Positions 54,876 through 63,815 of a DNA stretch of 64,000 bases are shown here, in pieces. The stretch is from assembly GCF_014652415.1 (NCBI RefSeq), contig NZ_BMYT01000003.1, forward strand, positions 186,001 to 250,000, in the 5' to 3' direction. A model generated the notes under the pieces. That model saw nothing but the letters and a program-made list of their open reading frames with translations. It did not search any database and had not been told where the DNA came from. How positions within the stretch are numbered: position 1 is the first letter of the stretch; each line of letters opens with the position of its first letter. The position numbers and the translations under genes were made by a program. The DNA is from Affinundibacterium macrobrachii (GTDB taxonomy: Bacteria > Pseudomonadota > Gammaproteobacteria > Burkholderiales > Burkholderiaceae_D).

Positions 54876-55328
54876 ATGAAAACCGACACTGCAATCCCTT
54901 TGCATTCTACCAAGCTTCTGGATCGAGTCAAGGAAGCAATTCGGTATAAACACTATAGCGCCAGCACCGAACAAGTGTATGTGTATTGGTGTCGTTCCTA
55001 TATTCGATTTCATCGATTGAGGCACCCAAAAGATATGGGTGCGTCAGAGGTGGCGGCCTTTCTTAGCTATCTCGCCAATGAGAAAGCCGTTTCGGCATCG
55101 ACGCATAAGCAAGCACTCGCCGCACTGCTATTTTTATACAAACATGTTCTCCGAATTGATCTGCCTTGGCTCACTGAGATTGGTAAACCTCGTAGCAGTC
55201 ATCGCTTGCCGGTCGTGCTGTCCACGGAAGATATCAGTACATTGTTTGCTCATTTGTCTGACGTGCATTTGTTATTAGCGAAGCTGTTATACGGTACAGG
55301 GATGAGGCTCAATGAGGCGACTTGTTGA
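54876..55328 (+). pseudogene. intI: Truncated integron integrase (IntI-type), N-terminal 150 residues
   Basis: This is the amino-terminal half of an integron tyrosine recombinase. It parallels IntI1 throughout: [83 protein letters not shown] and [12 protein letters not shown], which includes the first catalytic Arg. A normal IntI has about 320-340 residues; here the frame ends TC-stop directly after GTGMRLNEA, so the HxxR and nucleophilic Tyr boxes, and the IntI-specific extra domain, are gone. The next gene ends 22 bp later on the other strand. The protein cannot recombine on its own. Confidence 0.9.
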
Positions 55329-55349
55329 CTCGTTTGGTGCAAATACCCA

Positions 55350-56483
55350 TTACCCAGCACAAGCCAACCAAGCCTCTACCTTAGGCCGTATCGCTCGCTC
55401 CAATGTCGCACCTTTTGTAAAGGTACCAAGTTCTCCTTGACGAGCGAGTATGCCAACATAGGATTTGCTTCTATCCCAAAATGGATAAGCACCATATGCG
55501 CCCGGGCTGGAAATACGTGTCGCTGGTGCGCAATTGAAGCTTGTGCTTTGACATTCATGCCAGTAGCCGAAACCGTAATGCCATACCTCTCCCAATGCCG
55601 CAGCAGGTGAGTAAACCAACTTTGCCGTCGTGGTGCGATCTGCCAGTAGCTGTGACATTGAAGTCGCGTTGAGCAGGCGTCCTTTTTTTAGCGCAGAGAG
55701 AAAATCTAGATATTCTTCTCCTGTCCAATGCATGCCGCCCGCTAGGCGTGGATTGTTTAATGAGGGTAAGTCATAACTCGCATTTTTGAATAATCCTGTC
55801 TGTTGTTTAAACTCGCTGAAAATTTCTTGCCACGAAGGCACACCGCGCGCTTTGATCGCCATTAAACCAGCCACTTGCAAATGCGTGCTGGCGTAATAGA
55901 ATTCACTGCCTGGAGTGATTTGATTGCTCGCGTTAGCGTTGGCGATGGTGTTGACGCAAGATTCAAAATTGATGAATCCGGCGTTCACACATAAAGGTTC
56001 TTCGGTTAAACCAGAAGTGAAACTCAACAAGTTTGCTAAGTTCATCGTTGCTAATGGTGAACTTGCCGCAATTGGCCAAGTGGCGATGCGGTCTTGCGGC
56101 TTATCTTCCAATTTAAGATAGCCTTGTTCCACTAAACGCAAAATAATCACAGCACTCACCAATTTGGAAGTCGATGCTGATTCATAAGAAGTTTGCATCC
56201 GAGAACTTCCGCGTTGATATACATAGCGACGACCATCATCCCGCTCGACACCAAATGAAAAATCCGTATCTGTCACCAATTGAGCAAATTGACTATTCAT
56301 CTCCGATTCTAGTTGTGTGACTGAACAACTATTGCCCGGTGTCGTGGATGTAGTGGGTGTGCTTACCGCCGCTGAATTACTGCTTGCACTTCCACCGCCG
56401 CAAGCAGTACAGAGCAACAAGGCAATGACAGCTGTGAGCTGATTCGATCTAAATGACTCGCAAACAAATGGCAATCTCGACAT
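55350..56483 (-). CDS. Serine hydrolase (beta-lactamase/esterase family), probable lipoprotein
   Basis: A secreted penicillin-binding-like serine hydrolase of 377 residues. The N-terminus has a lipoprotein-type signal with the lipobox LLLCTACGGG. The SxxK motif is in YESASTSKLVSA, the YxN-like motif in FYYASTHLQ, and a Trp-rich C-terminus (GYWHECQSTS) with a Cys pair follows. This is the Beta-lactamase class C superfamily (PF00144); its natural substrate may be a peptide or ester, and there is no evidence for antibiotic resistance. It is convergent with the truncated integrase. Confidence 0.85.
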   Translation of the reverse strand: MSRLPFVCESFRSNQLTAVIALLLCTACGGGSASSNSAAVSTPTTSTTPGNSCSVTQLESEMNSQFAQLVTDTDFSFGVERDDGRRYVYQRGSSRMQTSYESASTSKLVSAVIILRLVEQGYLKLEDKPQDRIATWPIAASSPLATMNLANLLSFTSGLTEEPLCVNAGFINFESCVNTIANANASNQITPGSEFYYASTHLQVAGLMAIKARGVPSWQEIFSEFKQQTGLFKNASYDLPSLNNPRLAGGMHWTGEEYLDFLSALKKGRLLNATSMSQLLADRTTTAKLVYSPAAALGEVWHYGFGYWHECQSTSFNCAPATRISSPGAYGAYPFWDRSKSYVGILARQGELGTFTKGATLERAIRPKVEAWLACAG

Positions 56484-56813
56484 ACATCACCCCAAAAAAA
56501 AGAAACAAAAGAAACGATAGCGATAAACTTAAGTGGTATATCGTCAGCTTAAATCGGGTACATCTTTGTTAAGACGCTTTTTACAAAAAATTACAGGACA
56601 AAACAGTTTCTTACCAAGATCAAACCAAGTGTTGTCTGGCGAGCTACTTTCACGCCCGAAATAGAAAAATTGCGGTATTCTCGAATTGATCTAGCAAATT
56701 ATTTAGCTTGAGATTTTATGCAAATTATTTTGTACGAATCTCTCTGGCCAATTTAGAAATTCCAAAATATTACTGCGCAAAGTCATCTGCCACTTTCACT
56801 TACAGGATATGTC
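56484..56813. other. Intergenic region, nothing recognised
   Basis: A 330-bp A/T-rich spacer between divergent genes. It must hold two promoters, but no motif stood out by eye. Confidence 0.3.
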
Positions 56814-58661
56814 ATGGCATTCAAAAAACACTTGCAACTAACAAGTTTGAGCATCGCCCTACTCTCGGTCTTCGTGGCAGGTACACCAAATCTCAGCATC
56901 GCTGCACAAGCCCAATCATCAGCAAACATCGCGGTGAGCAATGTACAAACGAAGAAACAACTGGATCAATTAGCAGACACGTTCTACGAATCGCGCGCAA
57001 AATTTGATCCACTGTTGTATGCCAGCATTAATGGGGACAACCGTTACGACAATCAATTAGCAATCAGTATCGCGCCGCAAAATCGCGCAAAGCAGTTTGC
57101 GCTGATGCACAAAATGCAAGCACAACTCAAACGCATTTCAAGAGCACAACTCAATGAAAAAGATCAGCTCAATTTTGATTTGCTTGCCTATGAATTAGAC
57201 AGTGCATTGCACCTCGAACACTTCCCCGAACATTTACTGCCCATCAATCAAATGGACAATGTGCCAAGTACTTTGGCTAATTTTGCTGGTGGTGATGGTT
57301 CGCAGCCCTTGAAGACAGTGCCACAGTATTATGCCTATTTGGCTCGTTTGAATGTATTACCTGCTTGGGTAGAACAAGCCATTAAAAATATGCGCGAAGG
57401 TATACAAAAAGGCATCGTTCAACCAAAAGCCATTACCTTAGCGATGCTGCCACAGTTCAAGGCGCTGCCAAATGCCAATGCAGAAGCGAGTATTTTTTAT
57501 ACGCCCATCAAAAATATGCCGGCACATTTTTCTGCTGCGGATAAGCAAAAACTGAGCAAAGCGTATAGCCAAACCATACGCACCAAGCTGACACCCGCCT
57601 TACAAAGATTAGTGCATTTTTTAGAGACCGATTATTTGGCAGCAGGACGCGACACCAGTGGCTACAGTGCTTTGCCAAATGGCGCGGCTTGGTACCAAAT
57701 GCGGATTAAAAATAACACCACCACCGATCTAACACCAGATCAAATCCATGCACTTGGTTTACAAGAAGTCACTCGTATTCAACAACAATGGGCAGAACTC
57801 GGTCCCAAACTAGGTTACACCGGCGCAGCGATTGATTTGCCGCAATGGGTTAGTGCACAAGACAAGTTTAAGTCGTTTCAAACTGATACTGAAATTTTGG
57901 ACGCTTATCGCGCAATCGACGCACAAGTGCAAAAGAAGTTACCAAGCTTATTTAGCTTACTTCCCAAAGGCAAAATGGAGTTACAGTTAGAACCGGAGTT
58001 GAGCCGTGCCACTGCGTCGGATCACTATACGCCACCATCTGCCGATGGTTCGCATCCTGGCATCTTCTGGCCTGTGGTCAACGATCCGAAAAAATATAGC
58101 CGCGTAGGTATGGTGACTTTGTTTTTACATGAAGGCCAACCTGGTCATCATTTACATGCGGCTTTGTTGAAAGAAATCGATTTACCAAAATTCCGAAAAT
58201 TCAATACCGAAAATCTCAACAGTGCTGCATTCACAGAAGGTTGGGCACTGTACGCAGAAACGCTGGGTCATGAGTTAGGCTTTTATGACAATCCTGAATC
58301 GTATTTTGGTCATCTCAATGACGAACTCATGCGTGCGGTGCGCTTAGTAGTGGATACAGGACTACACGCCAAGGGCTGGACGCGTGAAGCAGCAATCGAC
58401 TATATGCAAAAAAACCTCGGCTACACCGAAGCCAAAGCTAAAAATCAAATCGAGCGATATATGGTTTTACCAGGACAAGCACTCAGCTATAAAATCGGTG
58501 CACGCAAAATACTAGAATTACGCGCACGCGCGCAACAAGCGCTTGGCCCTAATTTTAGCCTACAGAAGTTCCATGAAATTGTGATTGGTGATGGGACTTT
58601 GCCGATGCCTATTCTAGAAGCACAAGTAGAAAAGTGGATAGCAAAAAACAAACCACAATAA
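56814..58661 (+). CDS. Exported DUF885-family metallopeptidase-like protein
   Basis: A periplasmic or secreted protein of 615 residues with a signal peptide (SLSIALLSVFVAGTPNLSIAAQ). The family DUF885 is identified by the motif HEGQPGHHLHAAL (about 439-451), which includes an HExxGHH metal-binding pattern, and by NSAAFTEGWALYAETLG, which supplies a further Glu. These proteins are thought to be zinc peptidases but few have been tested. The length is normal. The start follows aggat. Two solute-binding-like genes follow. Confidence 0.88.
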   Translation: MAFKKHLQLTSLSIALLSVFVAGTPNLSIAAQAQSSANIAVSNVQTKKQLDQLADTFYESRAKFDPLLYASINGDNRYDNQLAISIAPQNRAKQFALMHKMQAQLKRISRAQLNEKDQLNFDLLAYELDSALHLEHFPEHLLPINQMDNVPSTLANFAGGDGSQPLKTVPQYYAYLARLNVLPAWVEQAIKNMREGIQKGIVQPKAITLAMLPQFKALPNANAEASIFYTPIKNMPAHFSAADKQKLSKAYSQTIRTKLTPALQRLVHFLETDYLAAGRDTSGYSALPNGAAWYQMRIKNNTTTDLTPDQIHALGLQEVTRIQQQWAELGPKLGYTGAAIDLPQWVSAQDKFKSFQTDTEILDAYRAIDAQVQKKLPSLFSLLPKGKMELQLEPELSRATASDHYTPPSADGSHPGIFWPVVNDPKKYSRVGMVTLFLHEGQPGHHLHAALLKEIDLPKFRKFNTENLNSAAFTEGWALYAETLGHELGFYDNPESYFGHLNDELMRAVRLVVDTGLHAKGWTREAAIDYMQKNLGYTEAKAKNQIERYMVLPGQALSYKIGARKILELRARAQQALGPNFSLQKFHEIVIGDGTLPMPILEAQVEKWIAKNKPQ

Positions 58662-58895
58662 AACGCCAAACCTGATTCAATACAATTTAACAAGATTAAA
58701 CACTTTATAAATACAGTCTTGTATGTATTAAGACATTGAATCAGGTATTCTTACAAAACTGGTCAGAATATTCGATATGCAATAAAGTCGCCAAACATTT
58801 ATCTCACAACAGGCGTCTGCACAAGACTAGCACACTTTGCTCGCGTACTAATTGTGCAGAGGTCTCAACATGCCGCATTGCGAAAATGAAAGTGT

Positions 58896-59651
58896 ATGAA
58901 GCAATTGCTAAAGTACCTATTATTTTTTTGTTTGCCATGTCTGCAGCTTAGCGCTGCTGCGGCTGAGCTCAAGATCGCTTTTGCCACTGATAGACCGCCT
59001 TATTGCTTTCGCCGAGATAATCTTGATCAAGGTATCGAAATCGATTTACTACGCCAGATCATGGGGCAATATGGTCACACTATTAAAGTCAGCACGATTC
59101 CCAAGGTTCGTTTGATCAAAGCGGTTAAAGAAAAAGAAGTCGATGCGGCAGCAACGGTACAGGACGATAGAGACCCTAGCCTTTACTTCTCTGATCCTTA
59201 TTTAGAATTTCAAAATGTGGTTATTAGCAAAAGCAAACAGGCAATTGAACTTAAAAGTCTGCAGGATCTGTCACGCTTTAGTTTCATTATTTGGCAAGAT
59301 GGCTGGAAGAATCTTGGGCCCGAGTTTGAAGCAACGTATCGACCTGATGCCAACGGTAGATTTCCCAAAAATTATCACCAAGCTTTCAATCAGCTTAGTC
59401 AAAACAAAATGTTTTGGGCGGACCGCGTGCAATTAATTATTATCGACAAAACGATCTTTCAACATCATCAACACTTGCTGGCAAAAGAATTTGATACATC
59501 AGAAGCACTCACCTACCACGACTTAATCAAGTCAAAAACCTCTTATGCCGTGGTATTTCAACAAGCAGAATTGCGTCAGCAATTTAATGAAGGTTTAAAA
59601 AAGATTCGAGCTAATGGGATCTATCAGAAAATTATCGATAGCTATAAATAA
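58896..59651 (+). CDS. Periplasmic solute-binding-like protein (SBP family 3)
   Basis: A product of 251 residues with a signal peptide (LLFFCLPCLQLSAAAAE). The mature part has the class 3 solute-binding fold: AFATDRPPYCF, GIEIDLLRQIMGQYGH, DAAATVQDD and SDPYLEFQNVVI. There is no permease or ATPase gene nearby, so it may be an orphan binding protein that feeds a remote transporter or a signalling receptor. The ligand is unknown. Confidence 0.85.
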   Translation: MKQLLKYLLFFCLPCLQLSAAAAELKIAFATDRPPYCFRRDNLDQGIEIDLLRQIMGQYGHTIKVSTIPKVRLIKAVKEKEVDAAATVQDDRDPSLYFSDPYLEFQNVVISKSKQAIELKSLQDLSRFSFIIWQDGWKNLGPEFEATYRPDANGRFPKNYHQAFNQLSQNKMFWADRVQLIIIDKTIFQHHQHLLAKEFDTSEALTYHDLIKSKTSYAVVFQQAELRQQFNEGLKKIRANGIYQKIIDSYK

Positions 59652-60084
59652 TTACCAATAACGATAAATTATTCCATCCCAAGAAATCGTGCTTTTAAAA
59701 CAAAAACGCATTACTTAATACCGCGTTTCCTGCACTCCAGTCGCTAAAACCTGCCGTTTATCCCAAAGTAATTGCAAAGTACCCGCAAGAATTGCAAACT
59801 TCACTTGACGCAATTGTACGGACTAGCCAAGTCAACTTGTACATATTGTTTCAACCTCCCTTTTCAGTCATCTCGAGCCCTCTTGAGATGACTTTTTTTT
59901 GCCTATTTTTCTCTGCTTTCGCATTGAAACTCGCATCGAAACTCGCAGTGAAATTCACCTTCAGATTTAATTGCTCAGGCAACTCGTCGCAATTTAAGCT
60001 CGAATCAAGTTCATCAAGATCCAATTCAGACTATACTTTTCTATAAGTACAGCGCAGTTAGCTCAACCGAGAAGTCTCTCGACT
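59652..60084 (+). terminator. Spacer with a Rho-independent terminator
   Basis: The hairpin agtcatctcgag / cttgagatgact (59866-59893) is followed by eight T residues (59893-59900), a strong terminator for the gene at 58896. It lies about 215 bp past that stop codon. The rest of the 433-bp gap has no recognised gene; a short Ser/Asn-coding open frame is not supported. Confidence 0.75.
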
Positions 60085-60909
60085 ATGGCATGCATACAAA
60101 TTAATTATTTCAAACGATGGCGAACTTATCAGCAAGTGATATTGCTGTGTATTGCGCTGATTGGCCCGAGCTTGATCTGGACAGCACAAGCCACACAATC
60201 GCAGAAACTGCCTTTACTCATTCGCGAACTTCGAAATGAACGCGGGGAAATCGTCCCGATTAAAGACGATATTCGCCAACTTATACTTTTTTTCGAGCGC
60301 GAGGCAAATGTCAATTTTCAAGTGGAATATTTTCCTATGGCGCGTTTGCTCAATCACGTCAACAATGGCTATGGCATCGCGTTTGGTTTATCAAAAAATA
60401 GTGAGCGACTGCAGACAATGCAGTTTTCTGATTTTATCTATGCCAATTTTGTCTGGCTAGTTACTTCCAGTAAGCAAGAATTTCAGTTCGAGAAAATTGA
60501 TGACTTAAAAGGAAAAACTGTCGGTGTGATTCGTGGTGTTAGCTATGGTGATGAGTTTGATAGCAATAAGAATCGGTTATTCAAAGTCGAAGAAGACACC
60601 GCCTCACACGTAGCGCGTTTAAAAAAACTGGCAATGCAACGCATGGATGTGATGCTGTTTGGCGCTAGAGAGAGTGATCCGCGTGAAGTCGAGAGTCTAT
60701 TGAGGCATATGCAGAACACCGACAAATCGCATGTATTAAATACAGAGGAAAGCAAGTTCACTGTGTTAGCAAAACCTTTGCGGGTTGACGAATTGCATTT
60801 CGCCGCAGGCTTGCACAAACACGATGCGATTATCAAACGTCTCAACGTGGCGATTATGCGCGGCAAAAAGAATGGTGAAATTTCGCGGATACTCAACAAA
60901 CCCAAATAA
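60085..60909 (+). CDS. Second periplasmic solute-binding-like protein
   Basis: A product of 274 residues, related in type to the protein at 58896 but only weakly similar. The signal segment is QQVILLCIALIGPSLIWTAQA. The core has ANVNFQVEYFPMARLLNHVNNG, GIAFGLSKNSERLQ, DDLKGKTVGVIRGVSYGDEF and FAAGLHKHDAIIKRLN, the usual class 3 pattern. The FPMARLL motif matches a variant SBP group common in betaproteobacteria. A terminator separates it from the first. The ligand is unknown. Confidence 0.8.
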   Translation: MACIQINYFKRWRTYQQVILLCIALIGPSLIWTAQATQSQKLPLLIRELRNERGEIVPIKDDIRQLILFFEREANVNFQVEYFPMARLLNHVNNGYGIAFGLSKNSERLQTMQFSDFIYANFVWLVTSSKQEFQFEKIDDLKGKTVGVIRGVSYGDEFDSNKNRLFKVEEDTASHVARLKKLAMQRMDVMLFGARESDPREVESLLRHMQNTDKSHVLNTEESKFTVLAKPLRVDELHFAAGLHKHDAIIKRLNVAIMRGKKNGEISRILNKPK

Positions 60910-60930
60910 GCAATTTGCTTTGCGTCTTGC

Positions 60931-61944
60931 CTAGCGCTTTTGCTTCAAGAAACGCACCAACATATCACCAAAATCAGCAATGTTCTTATTGGAGATAATT
61001 TCTAAAGTATCTTTTGGTGTATGCCACTCGGCAAGGTTGGTCCAGTCAATGATATGAAGAAATGGCAATCCCATTTGCGCAAACGGAATATGATCATCTT
61101 CAATCGCAATATTCGCCGTGCTTATTTTTGTATTCGTTTTTTGCCCAAGTAATTTTTGCGCTAACTGCGGATTAGAGCCATTCGTGATAAAAAGTTGTTG
61201 ATTCTTATGGCCTATCATATCCAGAATCAATACTGCCTTGATCGGCAAATTCTGATACGTTACCCCTTCAAATTGCTTACTCAAACTCGCTGCAAACGCG
61301 CGTGAACCATGCGTATTGTCGGTAATTCCCAATAATCGGTCAGCATCACTCCATTCAGGCAAAGTCGCTTCTTCACCATCAAAGAAAGTTAAAGCAATAC
61401 TGCAATCTAAGAATCGACCACTTTCTTTACCCGCTGGCTTGCTGCTTTCTTGACGACGAATTATCTGAACTACCCGAGCCAGCTCTTGCATCGCTGCGGT
61501 TGAAGAACCGCCATCATTCGCGCCAACAAATGCAAAGTCTTTATAAAACTTGGTGTCGTAATGACCACCAATTAATACCATGCATCGCTCGCTACCTTTT
61601 GAGATAGCGATGATATTTTCTCCTTCAACCTCTTTAATCGGCGCCGCTTTTTTATCTTGCCCACCTAATTGATGATGCGCCAAATTCGGAATCTTGGTTT
61701 TGAACTTTTGACTTTGTACTTGCCAGCCATGCTTGCTCAAACCGGCTTTAATCTCTTGCGCCAATTTCTTTTGTTCAGCACTCGCCATCGGATGCGGTGC
61801 TTTGGTAAAGCGCTTCATCGCTGCGTCGATATGACTTACTTGAAACTCAGTACTTTGTGCGCTATCCGTAGCCCCTGCCACGGCACTATGAGTCAGGCCG
61901 AGCGCGAATACACTCAACAACAAAGTCTTCAACAATCTCGACAT
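60931..61944 (-). CDS. Exported M28-family protein, glutaminyl-peptide cyclotransferase-like
   Basis: A secreted zinc enzyme of 337 residues with a signal peptide (LLSVFALGLTHSAVAG). It has the M28 core GGHYDTKFY and GANDGGSST, but the further text FFDGEEATLPEWSDADRLLG, HGSRAFAASL, DDHIPFAQMGLPFLHIID and EWHTPKD is that of glutaminyl cyclases (EC 2.3.2.5), which turn N-terminal Gln into pyroglutamate. Single-zinc ligands Asp, Glu and His are therefore expected. An aminopeptidase is the alternative. The ATG at 61944 follows aggag. Confidence 0.82.
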   Translation of the reverse strand: MSRLLKTLLLSVFALGLTHSAVAGATDSAQSTEFQVSHIDAAMKRFTKAPHPMASAEQKKLAQEIKAGLSKHGWQVQSQKFKTKIPNLAHHQLGGQDKKAAPIKEVEGENIIAISKGSERCMVLIGGHYDTKFYKDFAFVGANDGGSSTAAMQELARVVQIIRRQESSKPAGKESGRFLDCSIALTFFDGEEATLPEWSDADRLLGITDNTHGSRAFAASLSKQFEGVTYQNLPIKAVLILDMIGHKNQQLFITNGSNPQLAQKLLGQKTNTKISTANIAIEDDHIPFAQMGLPFLHIIDWTNLAEWHTPKDTLEIISNKNIADFGDMLVRFLKQKR

Positions 61945-61999
61945 ACCTACTCCTGTCTTCAAATAAATAGCGATGGTCTAACAGTCTATTAATTCACAA

Positions 62000-63769
62000 T
62001 CAAGCCGCAAACTGCAATCGATACAAGTTAGCATAAGCAGCATCTTTCGCTAACAATTCTGCATGGGTTCCTATTTCAACGATCTGCCCTTCGACTAAGA
62101 CTACAATTCTGCTGGCGCGTTCAATTGTTGATAGACGATGCGCAATCACGAGTGTAGTACGGCCTTGCATTAATTCGTCTAGTGCGGCTTGCACTGCACG
62201 TTCTGATTCGCTATCCAAGGCCGAAGTAGCCTCATCTAAAATCAAAATAGGTGCATTCTTATAAATTGCACGAGCGATCGCTAAGCGTTGACGCTGACCT
62301 CCTGACAAACGCATCCCATTGTCACCTATCATGGTTTGCAAGCCCTCGGGCATTTCATTAACGACGTCTTGCAAATGCGCAGCTTGAATCGCATAAGCAA
62401 TCCTTGCGGTATCTGGACTCGCATCACCGTAAGCAATATTGGCGGCAATCGTGTCATCAAACAAAATCACATTTTGACTGACCATTGCTATCTGCTGGCG
62501 CAAACTCTTCAGCGACAAATCGGATAATGCCACGCCATCTAGTAAGATCTTGCCGCTATCTGGCTCATAAAAACGCGGCACCAAGTTGACTAATGAAGTT
62601 TTACCACCGCCCGACATGCCGACCAAGGCAATCGTCTCGCCGGCTTCGACTTTTAAATTAATCTGATTTAAGGCTGGCTGTTCTTGCCCTAGATAGGTAA
62701 AGCACAGATCTTCAAAACTGAGCTGACCAGAAGCACGTCCTTCAATTTGCTGACCGCTTTCATTTTCAGGGATTGCATCCACCATGCTATATACCGATTC
62801 AGCCGCCGCCATACCACGTTGCAGAGGTCCATTTAAATCTGCCAAGCGTTTCAATGGTGTCAGCAACATCATCATGGCAGTAATAAATGTAACGAAATCA
62901 CCGACGGTGGTAGCATCTTTACGCGCTTGCGCTAAAGCCAACATAATCACAATCGCCACCGCAACCGATGCCAAAATTTGTGTCAAAGGCGTGGTGAACG
63001 ATACGGCAACAGTGCTTTTCATTGTGAAACTGCCGAGCTTCTTATTCTTCGCTTCAAAGCGTTGCTGCTCGTATTTCTGCCCACCAAAAATACGAATCAC
63101 TTGATGGGCACGCGTAGTTTCTTCGATTACTTGCGTCAGCTCGCCACTAACTTCTAAAGATTGATGATTCAATTTACGCAAACGCTTACTCACGCCGCGC
63201 ACCAAGATCGTCATACCTGGAATCAAAATAATCGTGACTAAAGTTAATTTCCAGTTCAGCCAAATCAGATAACCCATCAAGACGATCACGGTCAAAGAAT
63301 CGCGGAACAAAGTGGTGATCGAGACTTTCACCATCTCAACAATTTGCTGCGCTTCAAACATAATGGTATTGATGATGCGACCACTCGATTCGCTATGATA
63401 GAAACCAACTGGCACATGCAGCAATTTATCAAACACCTTGGCACGCAATTCATTGAGCAAATTGACGGAGATACGACTCATAAGATAACTCGTCGTGAAT
63501 GTGCAAATACCGCGAATGACGAAGATACCGATCAATACCGCTGGCACATACCATAGCGGGAAATTCACGACCTGTGCTCTCGATGCGCTCGACACAGTCG
63601 ATGCATTATGACCAAAGCCATGGTCAAGCAATAAGCCTAATCCCCAAGGCAGCGCCAGCTCTGTCAGCGCGGTACCGCACATCGTCAAGACCGTTAAAAT
63701 CAAATAAGCGCGATATTGCGTGACCGAGCTCCACAGTCTTTTCAAAATTGGTTTATTCAGTTTCGCCAT
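62000..63769 (-). CDS. msbA: Lipid A export ABC transporter MsbA
   Basis: An inner-membrane half-transporter of 589 residues that flips lipid A-core across the membrane. Six helices occupy about 15-310; the nucleotide domain follows with Walker A (GMSGGGKTS), Q-loop (VSQNVILF), signature LSGGQRQRLAIARAI, Walker B (ILILDEATSALD) and the switch His (IAHRLST). The sequence continues to VEIGTHAELLAKDAAYANLYRLQFAA, a full-length C-terminus. It follows the probable O-antigen ligase gene on the same strand, consistent with an LPS unit. Confidence 0.93.
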   Translation of the reverse strand: MAKLNKPILKRLWSSVTQYRAYLILTVLTMCGTALTELALPWGLGLLLDHGFGHNASTVSSASRAQVVNFPLWYVPAVLIGIFVIRGICTFTTSYLMSRISVNLLNELRAKVFDKLLHVPVGFYHSESSGRIINTIMFEAQQIVEMVKVSITTLFRDSLTVIVLMGYLIWLNWKLTLVTIILIPGMTILVRGVSKRLRKLNHQSLEVSGELTQVIEETTRAHQVIRIFGGQKYEQQRFEAKNKKLGSFTMKSTVAVSFTTPLTQILASVAVAIVIMLALAQARKDATTVGDFVTFITAMMMLLTPLKRLADLNGPLQRGMAAAESVYSMVDAIPENESGQQIEGRASGQLSFEDLCFTYLGQEQPALNQINLKVEAGETIALVGMSGGGKTSLVNLVPRFYEPDSGKILLDGVALSDLSLKSLRQQIAMVSQNVILFDDTIAANIAYGDASPDTARIAYAIQAAHLQDVVNEMPEGLQTMIGDNGMRLSGGQRQRLAIARAIYKNAPILILDEATSALDSESERAVQAALDELMQGRTTLVIAHRLSTIERASRIVVLVEGQIVEIGTHAELLAKDAAYANLYRLQFAA

Positions 63770-63806
63770 AATTTATTCGTTTTTATTCGTTTTTATTCGA
63801 GTTATT
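63770..63806 (-). repeat. Short tandem repeat before msbA
   Basis: The 10-bp unit tttttattcg is repeated about three times directly upstream of the msbA start. Slippage here could change spacing of the msbA ribosome site. Confidence 0.55.
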
Positions 63807-63815
63807 CTGATGTCT

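Noticed and set aside
55350-56483. Antibiotic-resistance beta-lactamase carried by the integron
   Set aside because: The gene lies on the far side of the integrase, not in the cassette array, and its motifs fit a general serine hydrolase with a lipoprotein signal rather than a resistance enzyme.
59792-60046. Small open frame in the spacer between the two solute-binding genes
   Set aside because: It spans a strong terminator hairpin and T run and its product is low-complexity Phe/Ser-rich; not a credible gene.
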